Source of the DNA: JBDSKH01 sp035495435 | GTDB lineage: Bacteria; Actinomycetota; Actinomycetes; Actinomycetales; Microbacteriaceae | Assembly: GCA_035495435.1 (NCBI GenBank) | Contig: DATJFV010000026.1 | Coordinates: 1 to 33,417 of the forward strand | DNA: 33,417 nucleotides | Direction: 5' to 3' | Shown: positions 16,007 to 23,335 of the stretch, piece after piece | Numbering within the stretch: position 1 is the first letter of the stretch | How the letters are laid out: each line of letters begins with the position of its first letter | Position numbers and translations under genes: made by a program | The notes under the pieces: generated by a model | Databases searched by the model: none | Told to the model about the DNA's origin: nothing | The model's input: only the letters and a program-made list of their open reading frames with translations

Positions 16007-17079
16007 GGGATGATCCGGGCGGCGCGGTAGCGGTCGGCCTTGTCGATGAAGCTCTGGGTCGTGTCGCGGAATCCGAGGAACCCGGCCGAACGGCTCTTGG
16101 TCATGTCGGTGATGCACTCGATGTTGCGCCCGAGATCACCGTCGGTGTGCCACCACGACGCGAGCCGGGTCACATCCGGTTCGACCAGCCCGTGCTTTTC
16201 GGCGATGCGCTTCCAGATCTCGGGGGCGGCACCCATGCGGGGCTCCAGCGGCCGAGCCTCGCCGTCGAAGCCCTCCCACGGGAGATCGAAGTAGGCGGCC
16301 AGACGGGGCCACATCCACCGCCACCGGAACACATCTCCGTTGACGATGTTGAACGGCTCGTTCTCGCCCTCCGGGCGAGTGCCGGCCCAGATCAGTTGCT
16401 CGGCCAGGAGGTCGGCGTCGGTGATGTCCGTCAGGCCGTCCCACTGCTCGCGCGATCCGGGGAAGATGAACGGCTCGCCGGTCTCGCGGCAGATCGCGGC
16501 GTAGACCGAGAGCGTCAGCGCCATGTTCATGGCGTTGCCGGTCGCGAAGCCGAACACGGTGTGGGCACGGTGGGAGCTCCACGTGAACCCGTTCCGCGCT
16601 GCCGACGCGAACAACTCGTCCTCCTGCGCGTAGTAGAAGTTCGGGTAGTCGAGACGGGGCTCCTCTTCGTGGAACGGGGTCTCCGCCATCACACCCTTGC
16701 CATACGCCTCGAACGGGCCGAGGTAGTGCTTCAGCCCCGTCATCAGCGACACGTGGCGCACCGACTTCTTCGGCTCCAGCGCCGCGAGCAGGTTGCGAAC
16801 GGCACCGGCGTTGACGCGGATGTTCTCGGCCTCGGTGTCATGGCGGGTCCAGGCGGTGATGATGACCAGCTCCGGCGCCACCCCGTCGAGTGCGGCGGCC
16901 AGTGCCGCCGGATCCTGCAGGTCGGCGGTCAGGTTGGTCACGCCGTCGATCACGACCGAACCGCTGCGCGACAGACCCCAGGTCTGCCACCCGGCCGCCG
17001 CCAACTGACGACTCACCGACTGCCCGGCGATTCCTGTCGAACCGACCACGAGGGCGGTCTTTCCTCCTGCTGCGCTCAT
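16003..17079 (-). CDS. PRISE-type SDR (progesterone 5-beta-reductase/iridoid synthase-like), predicted enone reductase
   Basis: This 358-residue extended SDR has an N-terminal cofactor site (VVGSTGIAGQSVSRQL). It carries the features that define the PRISE group: MTGLKHYLGPF with the catalytic Lys (about 117) and NFYYAQEDELF with the catalytic Tyr (about 149-150), followed by WSSHRAHTVFGFATGNAMN. PRISE enzymes reduce 1,4-enones or enals with NADPH; plant members make 5-beta-steroids and iridoids. A bacterial homologue inside a catabolic operon suggests reduction of an alpha,beta-unsaturated carbonyl intermediate. The ATG at 17079 overlaps the upstream stop (ATGA), and the stop overlaps the next gene as GTGA. 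Family assignment is by motif; the substrate is unknown. Confidence 0.85.
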   Translation of the reverse strand: MSAAGGKTALVVGSTGIAGQSVSRQLAAAGWQTWGLSRSGSVVIDGVTNLTADLQDPAALAAALDGVAPELVIITAWTRHDTEAENIRVNAGAVRNLLAALEPKKSVRHVSLMTGLKHYLGPFEAYGKGVMAETPFHEEEPRLDYPNFYYAQEDELFASAARNGFTWSSHRAHTVFGFATGNAMNMALTLSVYAAICRETGEPFIFPGSREQWDGLTDITDADLLAEQLIWAGTRPEGENEPFNIVNGDVFRWRWMWPRLAAYFDLPWEGFDGEARPLEPRMGAAPEIWKRIAEKHGLVEPDVTRLASWWHTDGDLGRNIECITDMTKSRSAGFLGFRDTTQSFIDKADRYRAARIIP

Positions 17080-18059
17080 GCCGGTACCTCCGCGTCGAAT
17101 TCGATGTGCGCCTTGATGGTGGTGGGCGCGGGATGATGCGCCGCCTCGATGGCGTCGAGTGCCGTGTCGATCGTGTAGCGATCGGTGACGAGCGGCGAGA
17201 GGTCGATGCCCGTGGCAGCCAGGAAGCGGATGGTCTCGGGCCAGACACCCGGCGAGCCGATCGTGCCGGTGATGCGCAGCTCCTTCGACTGGATGAGGCC
17301 GAGCTTGGCCGGTGCCTCCCGTCCGACATCGATGCCGATGTAGGCCACGCGTCCCCGGAACGCGGCGAGCTCCAGAGCTCGCGCCATCACCTCCGGACGA
17401 CCGCTGGCCTCGACGACGACGTCGGCACCACGGCCTCCGGATACCTCCGCCAGTGTCGCATCGAGATCGGCGGGGTCGACCGCGTGCTTCGCGCCCAGAG
17501 CCAGTGCCGAGTTCCTGCGCATCTCGGTGGGTTCCGCCACGATCGTGGTGGCACCGAGAGCGGCGGCCGCCGCCGTCACCGCGAGACCGATCGGGCCGGC
17601 ACCGAGCACGACGAGCACGTCGCTGGCGTCGACGTTCCCCGCAGTGCGCAGGGCGTAGTAGGCGACACTGAACGGCTCGACCAGTGCGCCGACGGTGTAC
17701 GAGACACCGTCGGGCAGTTTGTGCAGCCAGCTCGGCTTCGCGACGAAATACTCTGCGGCGGCACCGCTGATCGAGAAGCCGAAGTGGTCCTCGCCGATGA
17801 CGCATTCGCCGACGACGCGATCGCCGACCGTGAACCCGCTGACCGCGGACCCCACCTTGACGACCTGCCCCGACCATTCGTGCCCGGGGATGATCGGGTA
17901 GCTGAACGGGATGATGTACCGGCCTTCGAGCAGGTCGATGTCGGAGTGGCAGACGCCGACCGCACGGGCGGCGACCAGCACCTCGTCATCGGCGATCCGC
18001 GGAATCTCCATCTCGTCGACGCTCGGCATGCTCTGCTCGACGTAACGCAGTGCCCTCAT
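17076..18059 (-). CDS. Zinc-type alcohol dehydrogenase lacking the structural-zinc loop (ADH1)
   Basis: This 327-residue medium-chain dehydrogenase keeps the catalytic zinc set: Cys 37 (GVCHSD), His 60 and Glu 61 (PGHEW), and a Glu in ALVEPFS. It has a Rossmann motif VLGAGPIGLAV. The four-cysteine structural-zinc lobe is absent: the stretch after GDRVVGEC (GEDHFGFSISG) contains no further Cys, and the protein is shorter than ADH2 and ADH3 next to it. It should oxidise a secondary alcohol or polyol with NAD(P). It is the third of three adjacent alcohol dehydrogenases. The ATG at 18059 overlaps the ADH2 stop (ATGA), and its own stop overlaps the PRISE gene start. Confidence 0.88.
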   Translation of the reverse strand: MRALRYVEQSMPSVDEMEIPRIADDEVLVAARAVGVCHSDIDLLEGRYIIPFSYPIIPGHEWSGQVVKVGSAVSGFTVGDRVVGECVIGEDHFGFSISGAAAEYFVAKPSWLHKLPDGVSYTVGALVEPFSVAYYALRTAGNVDASDVLVVLGAGPIGLAVTAAAAALGATTIVAEPTEMRRNSALALGAKHAVDPADLDATLAEVSGGRGADVVVEASGRPEVMARALELAAFRGRVAYIGIDVGREAPAKLGLIQSKELRITGTIGSPGVWPETIRFLAATGIDLSPLVTDRYTIDTALDAIEAAHHPAPTTIKAHIEFDAEVPA

Positions 18060-19114
18060 CGCGCGTTCACCAGCACCTTCACCTGGTCGCCGGTGGGCGA
18101 CAGCAGTGTCTCGAAGCCCTTCTCGACGATGTCGTCCATGGAGATCTGGGCGCTCACCACCTTCTCGACCGGGTAACGGCCCCGAGCGATCAGGTCGATG
18201 ATCCGCGGCCAGTCGGTCACCGGGTAGCACCAGGTACCCGCCAGCGTGATGTCGTGCTCTGACAGCTGCATCGGCTCGATCGAGGCTGCCTTGGTGTGCA
18301 GTCCGGTCTGGGAGACGCGTCCCGCCGACCGCACGGCGGCGAGCGCCGTCTGCAACGCGCGTTCGTTGCCCGAGCATTCGATCACGGCGTCGGCTCCCAC
18401 GCCGTCGGTGGCGTCCTTCAGAGCGGTCACGACATCGTCCCGGGTGGGGTCGAGCACCTCACCGACGTCGAGGCTGCGGGCAAGAGCCGCGCGCGTGGGA
18501 TTGACCTCGGAGATGAAGACCCGAGCCCCGACCGAGCCGGCGTAGAGCGCCGCGAGCGCCCCGATCGGCCCGGCTCCCGTGATCAGCACGGTGTCGCCGG
18601 CGCGCACCTGGGCGACGTCGACGCCGTACGCGGCGACCGCCGCAGGCTCGACCAGCGCCCCCTGCAGGTCGCTGACCGAGTCCGGCAGCACGCTGACGTG
18701 CGACGCGGGAACGGCGGCGAGTTCCGCGATGCCGCCCCAGCCGTAGCTGAGTCCGACGCAGGCCATGCGCTGGCACAGGTGATTCAGCCCGCGGCGGCAG
18801 AAGTAGCATTCGCCGCAATAGAGAAGGGGCATCACTGAAACCCTCTGACCCGGTTTCAGGTGCGTCACGCCGGCACCGACCTCGACGATCTCCGCCGAGA
18901 ACTCGTGACCGAGGATCTGGGGTGCGGTCGATCCGTTCAGCGGATGCGGGGCCGTCGGGATGACGATCGGACCCATCGCGTATTCGTGCAGGTCAGTCCC
19001 GCAGATACCGCACCAATACGGTCTGAGAAGCACCTGGCCCGGACCGGCCCCATCGGGCGCGGGGACGTCCGACACGCGGATGTCGTGGTGGGCATGGAAG
19101 ACAGCGGCCTTCAT
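18056..19114 (-). CDS. Zinc alcohol dehydrogenase, (R,R)-2,3-butanediol dehydrogenase-like (ADH2)
   Basis: This 352-residue medium-chain dehydrogenase has catalytic zinc ligands Cys 38 (CGICGTDLHEY), His 70 and Glu 71 (LGHEF), and a Glu in ALVEPAAV. A complete structural zinc set (Cys 100, 103, 106, 114) and the Rossmann motif ITGAGPIGALA are present. The insert HEYAMGPIVIPTAPHPLNG is characteristic of the 2,3-butanediol dehydrogenase subgroup, which oxidises vicinal diols to hydroxyketones. That specificity is consistent with the BudC-like SDR in the same transcription unit, although related enzymes use longer polyols. It overlaps ADH3 (ATGA) upstream and ADH1 (ATGA) downstream. Confidence 0.9.
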   Translation of the reverse strand: MKAAVFHAHHDIRVSDVPAPDGAGPGQVLLRPYWCGICGTDLHEYAMGPIVIPTAPHPLNGSTAPQILGHEFSAEIVEVGAGVTHLKPGQRVSVMPLLYCGECYFCRRGLNHLCQRMACVGLSYGWGGIAELAAVPASHVSVLPDSVSDLQGALVEPAAVAAYGVDVAQVRAGDTVLITGAGPIGALAALYAGSVGARVFISEVNPTRAALARSLDVGEVLDPTRDDVVTALKDATDGVGADAVIECSGNERALQTALAAVRSAGRVSQTGLHTKAASIEPMQLSEHDITLAGTWCYPVTDWPRIIDLIARGRYPVEKVVSAQISMDDIVEKGFETLLSPTGDQVKVLVNAR

Positions 19115-20172
19115 CGGATTCCTTCCAGAGCAGTCGGGAGGGTGGGATCGAACAGCACCTTGCCCTCGATCCGGCCGGACGCGAGTTCCTCCAGGAGGTG
19201 CGCCAGGTCGTCGAGGGGGTGCACGGAGTCCAGCAGTTCGGCGCCGAGGCCGGTCGTTGCCAGGATGTCGAGCGCGGGGGCGAGGTCCTCACCGCAGACG
19301 TGCGCGAGGGTGCCCAGCAGGGCGATCTCCCTGAGCACCAGGGAGTGCACATCGAGCTGCTGCTCGCCATGAGGCAAGCCGACCTGCAGAATCGTTCCTC
19401 CGGGGCGCACCAGCGACAGAGCCGTCGCCAGCTGTCCGGGCGCTCCGCTGGCCTCGATCACGACATCCGCAGGACCACCGAGCGCGGCTCGAACCTCGCC
19501 CGCGGTGTCACCGCCGGCCGGGACGACGCGCGTTGCTCCGAGCCGCTGCGCGCGCTCGAGGCGAGCACCCGCGAAGTCGACGACGGTCACCTCGGCGCGG
19601 TGCAGATGCTGGAGCCCGGCGAGGACGAACGTGCCGATCGCTCCGGCCCCGATGAGCACCACGCGGTCGCCGTCACGGACACCCGCGCGACGCGCGGCAT
19701 GCAGTCCGACGGCCAGTGGCTGCGCGAGCCCCGCCCGGTCGAGGTCGAGTCCCGCGGGCACCGGCACCAGAGTCGAGGCGGGCACGGCGACGAAATCGGC
19801 CATGCCGCCGGGCGCGTTGAGACCCAGTGTGTAGTAGTTCAGGCAGAGATTGGTGCGCCCCTCGAGGCACCGCGCGCACTCGCCGCAGGACACGCCGGCG
19901 CCACTCGCGACGATCGAGCCCACGGGGAAGCGATCGAGATCTGACTGCACCACCTCTCCGACGAACTCATGCCCCAGCACGTGCGGCGTGCTCGGAAACA
20001 GAATCGGTCCGGCCCGCCACTCGGTCGCGTCGGTCCCGCACATCCCGGTGCGCAGAACACGCACCAGGACCTCGCCATCGCCAGGAGCGGGAACCGCGCG
20101 CTGTTCGATGCGCACATCGCCGCGACCGTGGTAGACCGCGGCCGCCATGGTTGCCGGGATCTGCTGGCTCAT
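19111..20172 (-). CDS. Zinc-dependent alcohol (sorbitol/threonine-type) dehydrogenase (ADH3)
   Basis: This 353-residue medium-chain dehydrogenase has catalytic ligands Cys 45 (MCGTDATEW), His 68 and Glu 69 (LGHEF), and structural zinc cysteines at 96, 99, 102 and 110. The Rossmann motif is LIGAGAIGTFV. The usual catalytic-site Glu position reads AQPLAVG rather than VEPLAVG, so the flexible fourth ligand may be missing. Overall it resembles the sorbitol/threonine dehydrogenase branch. The ATG at 20172 overlaps the M24 stop (ATGA), and an upstream in-frame extension lies inside the M24 gene and is rejected. Together with ADH1, ADH2 and the SDR it gives this operon four different alcohol-oxidising enzymes. 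Confidence 0.88.
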   Translation of the reverse strand: MSQQIPATMAAAVYHGRGDVRIEQRAVPAPGDGEVLVRVLRTGMCGTDATEWRAGPILFPSTPHVLGHEFVGEVVQSDLDRFPVGSIVASGAGVSCGECARCLEGRTNLCLNYYTLGLNAPGGMADFVAVPASTLVPVPAGLDLDRAGLAQPLAVGLHAARRAGVRDGDRVVLIGAGAIGTFVLAGLQHLHRAEVTVVDFAGARLERAQRLGATRVVPAGGDTAGEVRAALGGPADVVIEASGAPGQLATALSLVRPGGTILQVGLPHGEQQLDVHSLVLREIALLGTLAHVCGEDLAPALDILATTGLGAELLDSVHPLDDLAHLLEELASGRIEGKVLFDPTLPTALEGIR

Positions 20173-21551
20173 TCCTCGCCCCGCCCCCACATGGTGTTGA
20201 GGTGCGACTGGGCGTCGCGCTCGAGGTTCAGGGGCCCGTCCACGGTGTAGTAGCGCTTGCCGGCGACGATCAGCTCCTCGGCCGGGAATTTGGTGATCAC
20301 CTCGCAGCCATCGGCGGTGACGACGACCTCCTCCTCGATGCGGGCGGCGCCCCATCCGTCCTTCGAGGGCCAGTAGGTCTCGAGGGCGAAGACCATGCCC
20401 TCCTTCAGCTCCTCCGGGTGCTCGAGCGACACCAGGCGGCTGAAGATCGGCTTCTCCCAGATCGACAGGCCGACACCGTGGCCGTACTGCAGCGCGAACG
20501 CGGCCTCCTCATCGGCGAAGCCGAACTCCTGAGCGGTCGGCCAGACGCTGACGATGTCGGCCGTCGTCGCACCGGGCCGCACCAGCGCGATGGCGCGGTC
20601 CATGTACTCGCGGGCGCGGGTGTAGGCGTCGCGCTGAGCGGTGGAGGCCGAGCCGACCGCGAAGGTGCGGTAGTAGCAGGTGCGGTAGCCGTTGAAGCTG
20701 TGCAGGATGTCGAAGAACGCCGGGTCACCGGGGCGGATGAGGCGGTCGCTGAACACGTGCGGGTGCGGGCTGCAGCGCTCACCAGAGATCGCGTTGACGC
20801 CCTCGACGTACTCCGAGCCGAGGTCGTAGAGGGTCTTGGCGACGAGGCCGACGGCCTCGTTCTCGCGCACCCCCGGCCGCAGGAATCGGTAGAGCTCCTC
20901 GTAGGCGGCGTCCACCATCGAGGCGGCCTGCGTGAGCAGGCGGATCTCGTCGCCGGTCTTGATGCGCCGAGCCTCCATGAACACCTGCTGGCCGTCCACA
21001 ACGTTGATTCCCTGCTGCTGCAGGGCGAAGAGGATCGGCAACTCGATGACGTCGACCCCCAGCGGCTGGTCGGCGACGCCGAACTTCTCGAGCTCGCGCT
21101 TGATCTTGCGCGCCAGCTCTTCAGCGATGCCGGCGTCGGGGATGAAGGCACCGCGCAGTGTCGAGATGCCGGCGCGTGCACCCGACTCCAGCCGCGGGCG
21201 CATGGCGCCCTCGTGCGGGGCGTTGGGGTCGGCGTCCATCTCGGCGCTTGTGACATCGAGCCAGGGGTTATAGAGCTTGTGGTGCTTCGCAGCCGAGCCG
21301 AAGTCCCACGAGATGGGGTCGGTGTTGCGCGTCAGCAGGCTGAAGCGGATCAGCTTGTCCATGGCCCACGTACCGATGTGGGTCGCGGTCATGTACCGGA
21401 TGTTGGAGAAGTCGAACGCGAGCAGCGCGCCCAGGTCGCTGCGCTCGAGCTCGGCCTTGAGCCGCGCCAGGCGCTCACTGCGCAGGCGGTCGAAGTCGAC
21501 ACGCTGCTCCCAGTCGACAGCGTTCGAACCTGTGGTCCCCGTGTTCTTCAT
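20169..21551 (-). CDS. M24 family (creatinase/aminopeptidase P fold) enzyme, module B
   Basis: This 460-residue paralogue of the module A M24 protein shares long stretches with it, for example SGERC(N/S)PHPH, GYRTCYYRTF and ARIEEEVVVT. It has an insert near residues 100-130 and a C-terminal tail of about 25 residues that the other lacks. Retained metal-ligand candidates are Asp 281, His 358, Glu 391 and Glu 406; the remaining Asp is again replaced, by Cys 292. A C-N hydrolase or a lyase on an imported compound is a reasonable guess, while conventional aminopeptidase activity is not supported. It is second in the SDR-led operon, 39 nt after the SDR gene, and overlaps ADH3 by four bases. AAAGG lies about 12 nt before the ATG. 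Confidence 0.88.
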   Translation of the reverse strand: MKNTGTTGSNAVDWEQRVDFDRLRSERLARLKAELERSDLGALLAFDFSNIRYMTATHIGTWAMDKLIRFSLLTRNTDPISWDFGSAAKHHKLYNPWLDVTSAEMDADPNAPHEGAMRPRLESGARAGISTLRGAFIPDAGIAEELARKIKRELEKFGVADQPLGVDVIELPILFALQQQGINVVDGQQVFMEARRIKTGDEIRLLTQAASMVDAAYEELYRFLRPGVRENEAVGLVAKTLYDLGSEYVEGVNAISGERCSPHPHVFSDRLIRPGDPAFFDILHSFNGYRTCYYRTFAVGSASTAQRDAYTRAREYMDRAIALVRPGATTADIVSVWPTAQEFGFADEEAAFALQYGHGVGLSIWEKPIFSRLVSLEHPEELKEGMVFALETYWPSKDGWGAARIEEEVVVTADGCEVITKFPAEELIVAGKRYYTVDGPLNLERDAQSHLNTMWGRGEE

Positions 21552-21590
21552 GACGCTCGTGTGCCTTTCGCTGACAGCGGGACGGGATCC

Positions 21591-22370
21591 TCAGACGAGG
21601 ATCATGCCGCCCTCGATCGGGATCACCTGACCGGTGATGTAGTCGGAGTCGGGGCCGGCGAGGAAGATCGCCGTCGGCACGATGTCTGCAGGAGTCGCGG
21701 GTCGACCGAGGAGGATCCCGGCGGCCATGCGATCGAACTTCGATTCGTCTTCGCCCATCGCATCGAGATCCGCGTCGAGCTTCTCCCAGAGCGGAGTGTC
21801 GACGACGCCGGGTGCGAACGCGTTGACCGTGATCCCGCGGCCGGCGAGCGAGCGAGCACCCGCCTGTGTGAGGGAGATCACCGCCGCTTTCGTTGCGCTG
21901 TACGGCGCGAAGCTGGCGAAGCCCTGACGACCGGCGATCGACGCCGTGTTGATGACCTTGCCGCCCGTTCCCTGGGCGATGAACTGCTTGGCGGCTTCCT
22001 GCGTGCCGATGAGGACGCTGAGCGCGTTCACCTTCATCAGCATCATGAAGTTGTCGTCGGTGATCTCGAGAAACGGCATCGGAGCGTTCAGCCCGGCGTT
22101 GTTGAAGTACGCGTCGATGCGGCCGAAGGTCGTCACGGCGTGCTGGATCCCGCGGGCCACCGCACTGCGGTCGGTGACATCGACTTCCGTCGCGATGGCG
22201 GAGCCCCCGAGACCGTTGATCCGGTCGGCGACCTCGCTTGCGGCGGCGAGGTTGAGATCGGCGATCATGACGGCTGCGCCCTCTGCGGCCAGACCGGCCG
22301 AGATGCCCGCACCGATACCTGATGCACCGCCCGTGACCACGACGGTTCTGCCGTCGAGTCGTCGAGTCAT
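21591..22370 (-). CDS. Short-chain dehydrogenase, BudC-like, module B
   Basis: This 259-residue classical SDR has TGGASGIG (13-20), NNAG, the catalytic Ser in TASIAGR, and YSATK. The C-terminal GPDSDYITGQVIPIEGG parallels SPDSDYMTGQ in the module A SDR. Both contain a WE(Q/K)LD substrate-loop motif, so they are paralogues of the acetoin/2,3-butanediol dehydrogenase-like group. It should oxidise a hydroxyl of the imported compound or of an early intermediate. The ATG at 22370 has a good ribosome binding site (AAAGGAG, 7 nt spacing). It is the first gene of the ten-gene catabolic chain, and its 239-bp upstream region carries a dyad and the operator shared with module A. Confidence 0.92.
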   Translation of the reverse strand: MTRRLDGRTVVVTGGASGIGAGISAGLAAEGAAVMIADLNLAAASEVADRINGLGGSAIATEVDVTDRSAVARGIQHAVTTFGRIDAYFNNAGLNAPMPFLEITDDNFMMLMKVNALSVLIGTQEAAKQFIAQGTGGKVINTASIAGRQGFASFAPYSATKAAVISLTQAGARSLAGRGITVNAFAPGVVDTPLWEKLDADLDAMGEDESKFDRMAAGILLGRPATPADIVPTAIFLAGPDSDYITGQVIPIEGGMILV

Positions 22371-22410
22371 GGTCTGCTCCTTTGCAGCCGGTGTTCAGTG
22401 GGTGGGTCGC

Positions 22411-22431
22411 TGTGTAGTGTCACTTTACACA
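22411..22431. promoter_or_regulatory. 21-bp dyad over the module B SDR promoter -10 region
   Basis: TGTGTA (22411-22416) and TACACA (22426-22431) form a perfect 6-bp inverted repeat; counting inner positions, 8 of 10 base pairs of the dyad are complementary. It overlaps the predicted -10 box TAAAGT on the minus strand. Positions 22416-22431 match 28141-28156 in 14 of 16 bases, which points to a common regulator of the two module B transcription units. Confidence 0.55.
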
Positions 22432-22451
22432 TGCCGTCCTGTGTAGCGCAA
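22422..22451 (-). promoter_or_regulatory. Predicted promoter of the module B catabolic operon
   Basis: On the minus strand TTGCGC (22451-22446) is 18 nt from TAAAGT (22427-22422), giving a leader of about 45 nt before the SDR ATG. The -35 box lies in the motif shared with module A and the -10 box lies in the 21-bp dyad. Confidence 0.42.
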
Positions 22452-22452
22452 C
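22436..22452. promoter_or_regulatory. Candidate operator B, shared with the module A SDR promoter
   Basis: The plus strand reads GTCCTGTGTAGCGCAAC. It differs at only two of 17 positions from the motif on the minus strand at 11937-11921. It covers the predicted -35 box of the SDR promoter. Relative to the SDR gene its orientation is opposite to that in module A. Confidence 0.5.
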
Positions 22453-22609
22453 GTTTCGTGTACCGAGCGATGTGGTCGGGCTGAATCCCGGAAATTGCGC
22501 AAATTGCGGCCGTTTTCTGGCCGATTCTGGAGTCGGCGTCCGCCGACAACGCTGCGCGGCATCCGTTCAGCACAACTGAATGGAGGGCCGACTCGCCGTC
22601 GGCGAAACG

Positions 22610-23278
22610 TCAGCTGTGCGCGCCGTGCACGAACCAGATGCCGTGCATGTCTTCCGTACCCGTGTTGCGCAGAATGTGGGGGATGAGCGAGTCGAAGCCC
22701 AGCGATTCCCCCGCACGAAGGGTGAATGTCTCATCGCCCACGGTGATCTCGACCTGACCCTGCATCACGTAGCCGTACTCATAACCCGCGTGGGAGAGCA
22801 GTTCGCCACTGTTGGTCGATGTGGCTCCCGGTCGGTAGACGATCCTCATGAAGTTCACGTCGTGCTCGGGTGTTGCGGCGAGCCGTTCCCACTCGACGCC
22901 GGCAGCCATGGTGAGGCGCGAACGATGGGAGGGGTGCACGACCGAGATTCGGTTCGCGTACTCCGAGGGCACCCACGCCTCTGACGGATTGACCAGCCCA
23001 CCCCGGTCCACGGCCTCCCCCGCCGCGGCGTGAGACGGGACCGCGGCTGCCAGCACCGGCTCCGCCGCCGGCGCATCCCGTCGGGCATCGAAGAGGTCAT
23101 CGACCGAGACTCCGAGCAAGCGCGAGAACGAGTACAGGGTCGCGACCGACGGCTGCGATTTGCCGTTCTCGATCTGCGAGATGAACGACGGCGAGACCTC
23201 AGCCTGCCGGGCGAGTTCCCGCAAGGAAAGGCCGGACTTGATGCGAATATCCCGCAGCCGCGTGCCCAGATTGTCCAT
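22610..23278 (-). CDS. XRE-family regulator with C-terminal cupin sensor, module B
   Basis: This 222-residue HTH-cupin regulator has an XRE domain (about 6-60; LRELARQAEVSPSFISQIEN), a linker, and a C-terminal cupin (HAGYEYGYVMQGQVEITVG, LRAGESLGFDSLIPHILRN). It resembles the PuuR/SutR-type architecture and shares layout with the module A regulator at 12119. It lies 57 nt downstream of the fused transporter gene on the same strand and 239 bp upstream of the SDR gene. It could therefore be co-transcribed with the transporter or use its own promoter; TTGTCA and a TATATT stretch occur around 23300-23325. The likely targets are the two module B promoters. Confidence 0.92.
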   Translation of the reverse strand: MDNLGTRLRDIRIKSGLSLRELARQAEVSPSFISQIENGKSQPSVATLYSFSRLLGVSVDDLFDARRDAPAAEPVLAAAVPSHAAAGEAVDRGGLVNPSEAWVPSEYANRISVVHPSHRSRLTMAAGVEWERLAATPEHDVNFMRIVYRPGATSTNSGELLSHAGYEYGYVMQGQVEITVGDETFTLRAGESLGFDSLIPHILRNTGTEDMHGIWFVHGAHS

Positions 23279-23335
23279 GTGGTCAGGATTCCCGTCTACA
23301 AGTCGCCAATATACGCGGTGACAATTGCGGCCACG

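Noticed and set aside
19827..22322. 831-codon plus-strand open frame
   Set aside because: It is opposite ADH3, the M24 enzyme and the SDR, all with intact motifs; composition is His/Arg/Asp-rich, typical of an antisense shadow.
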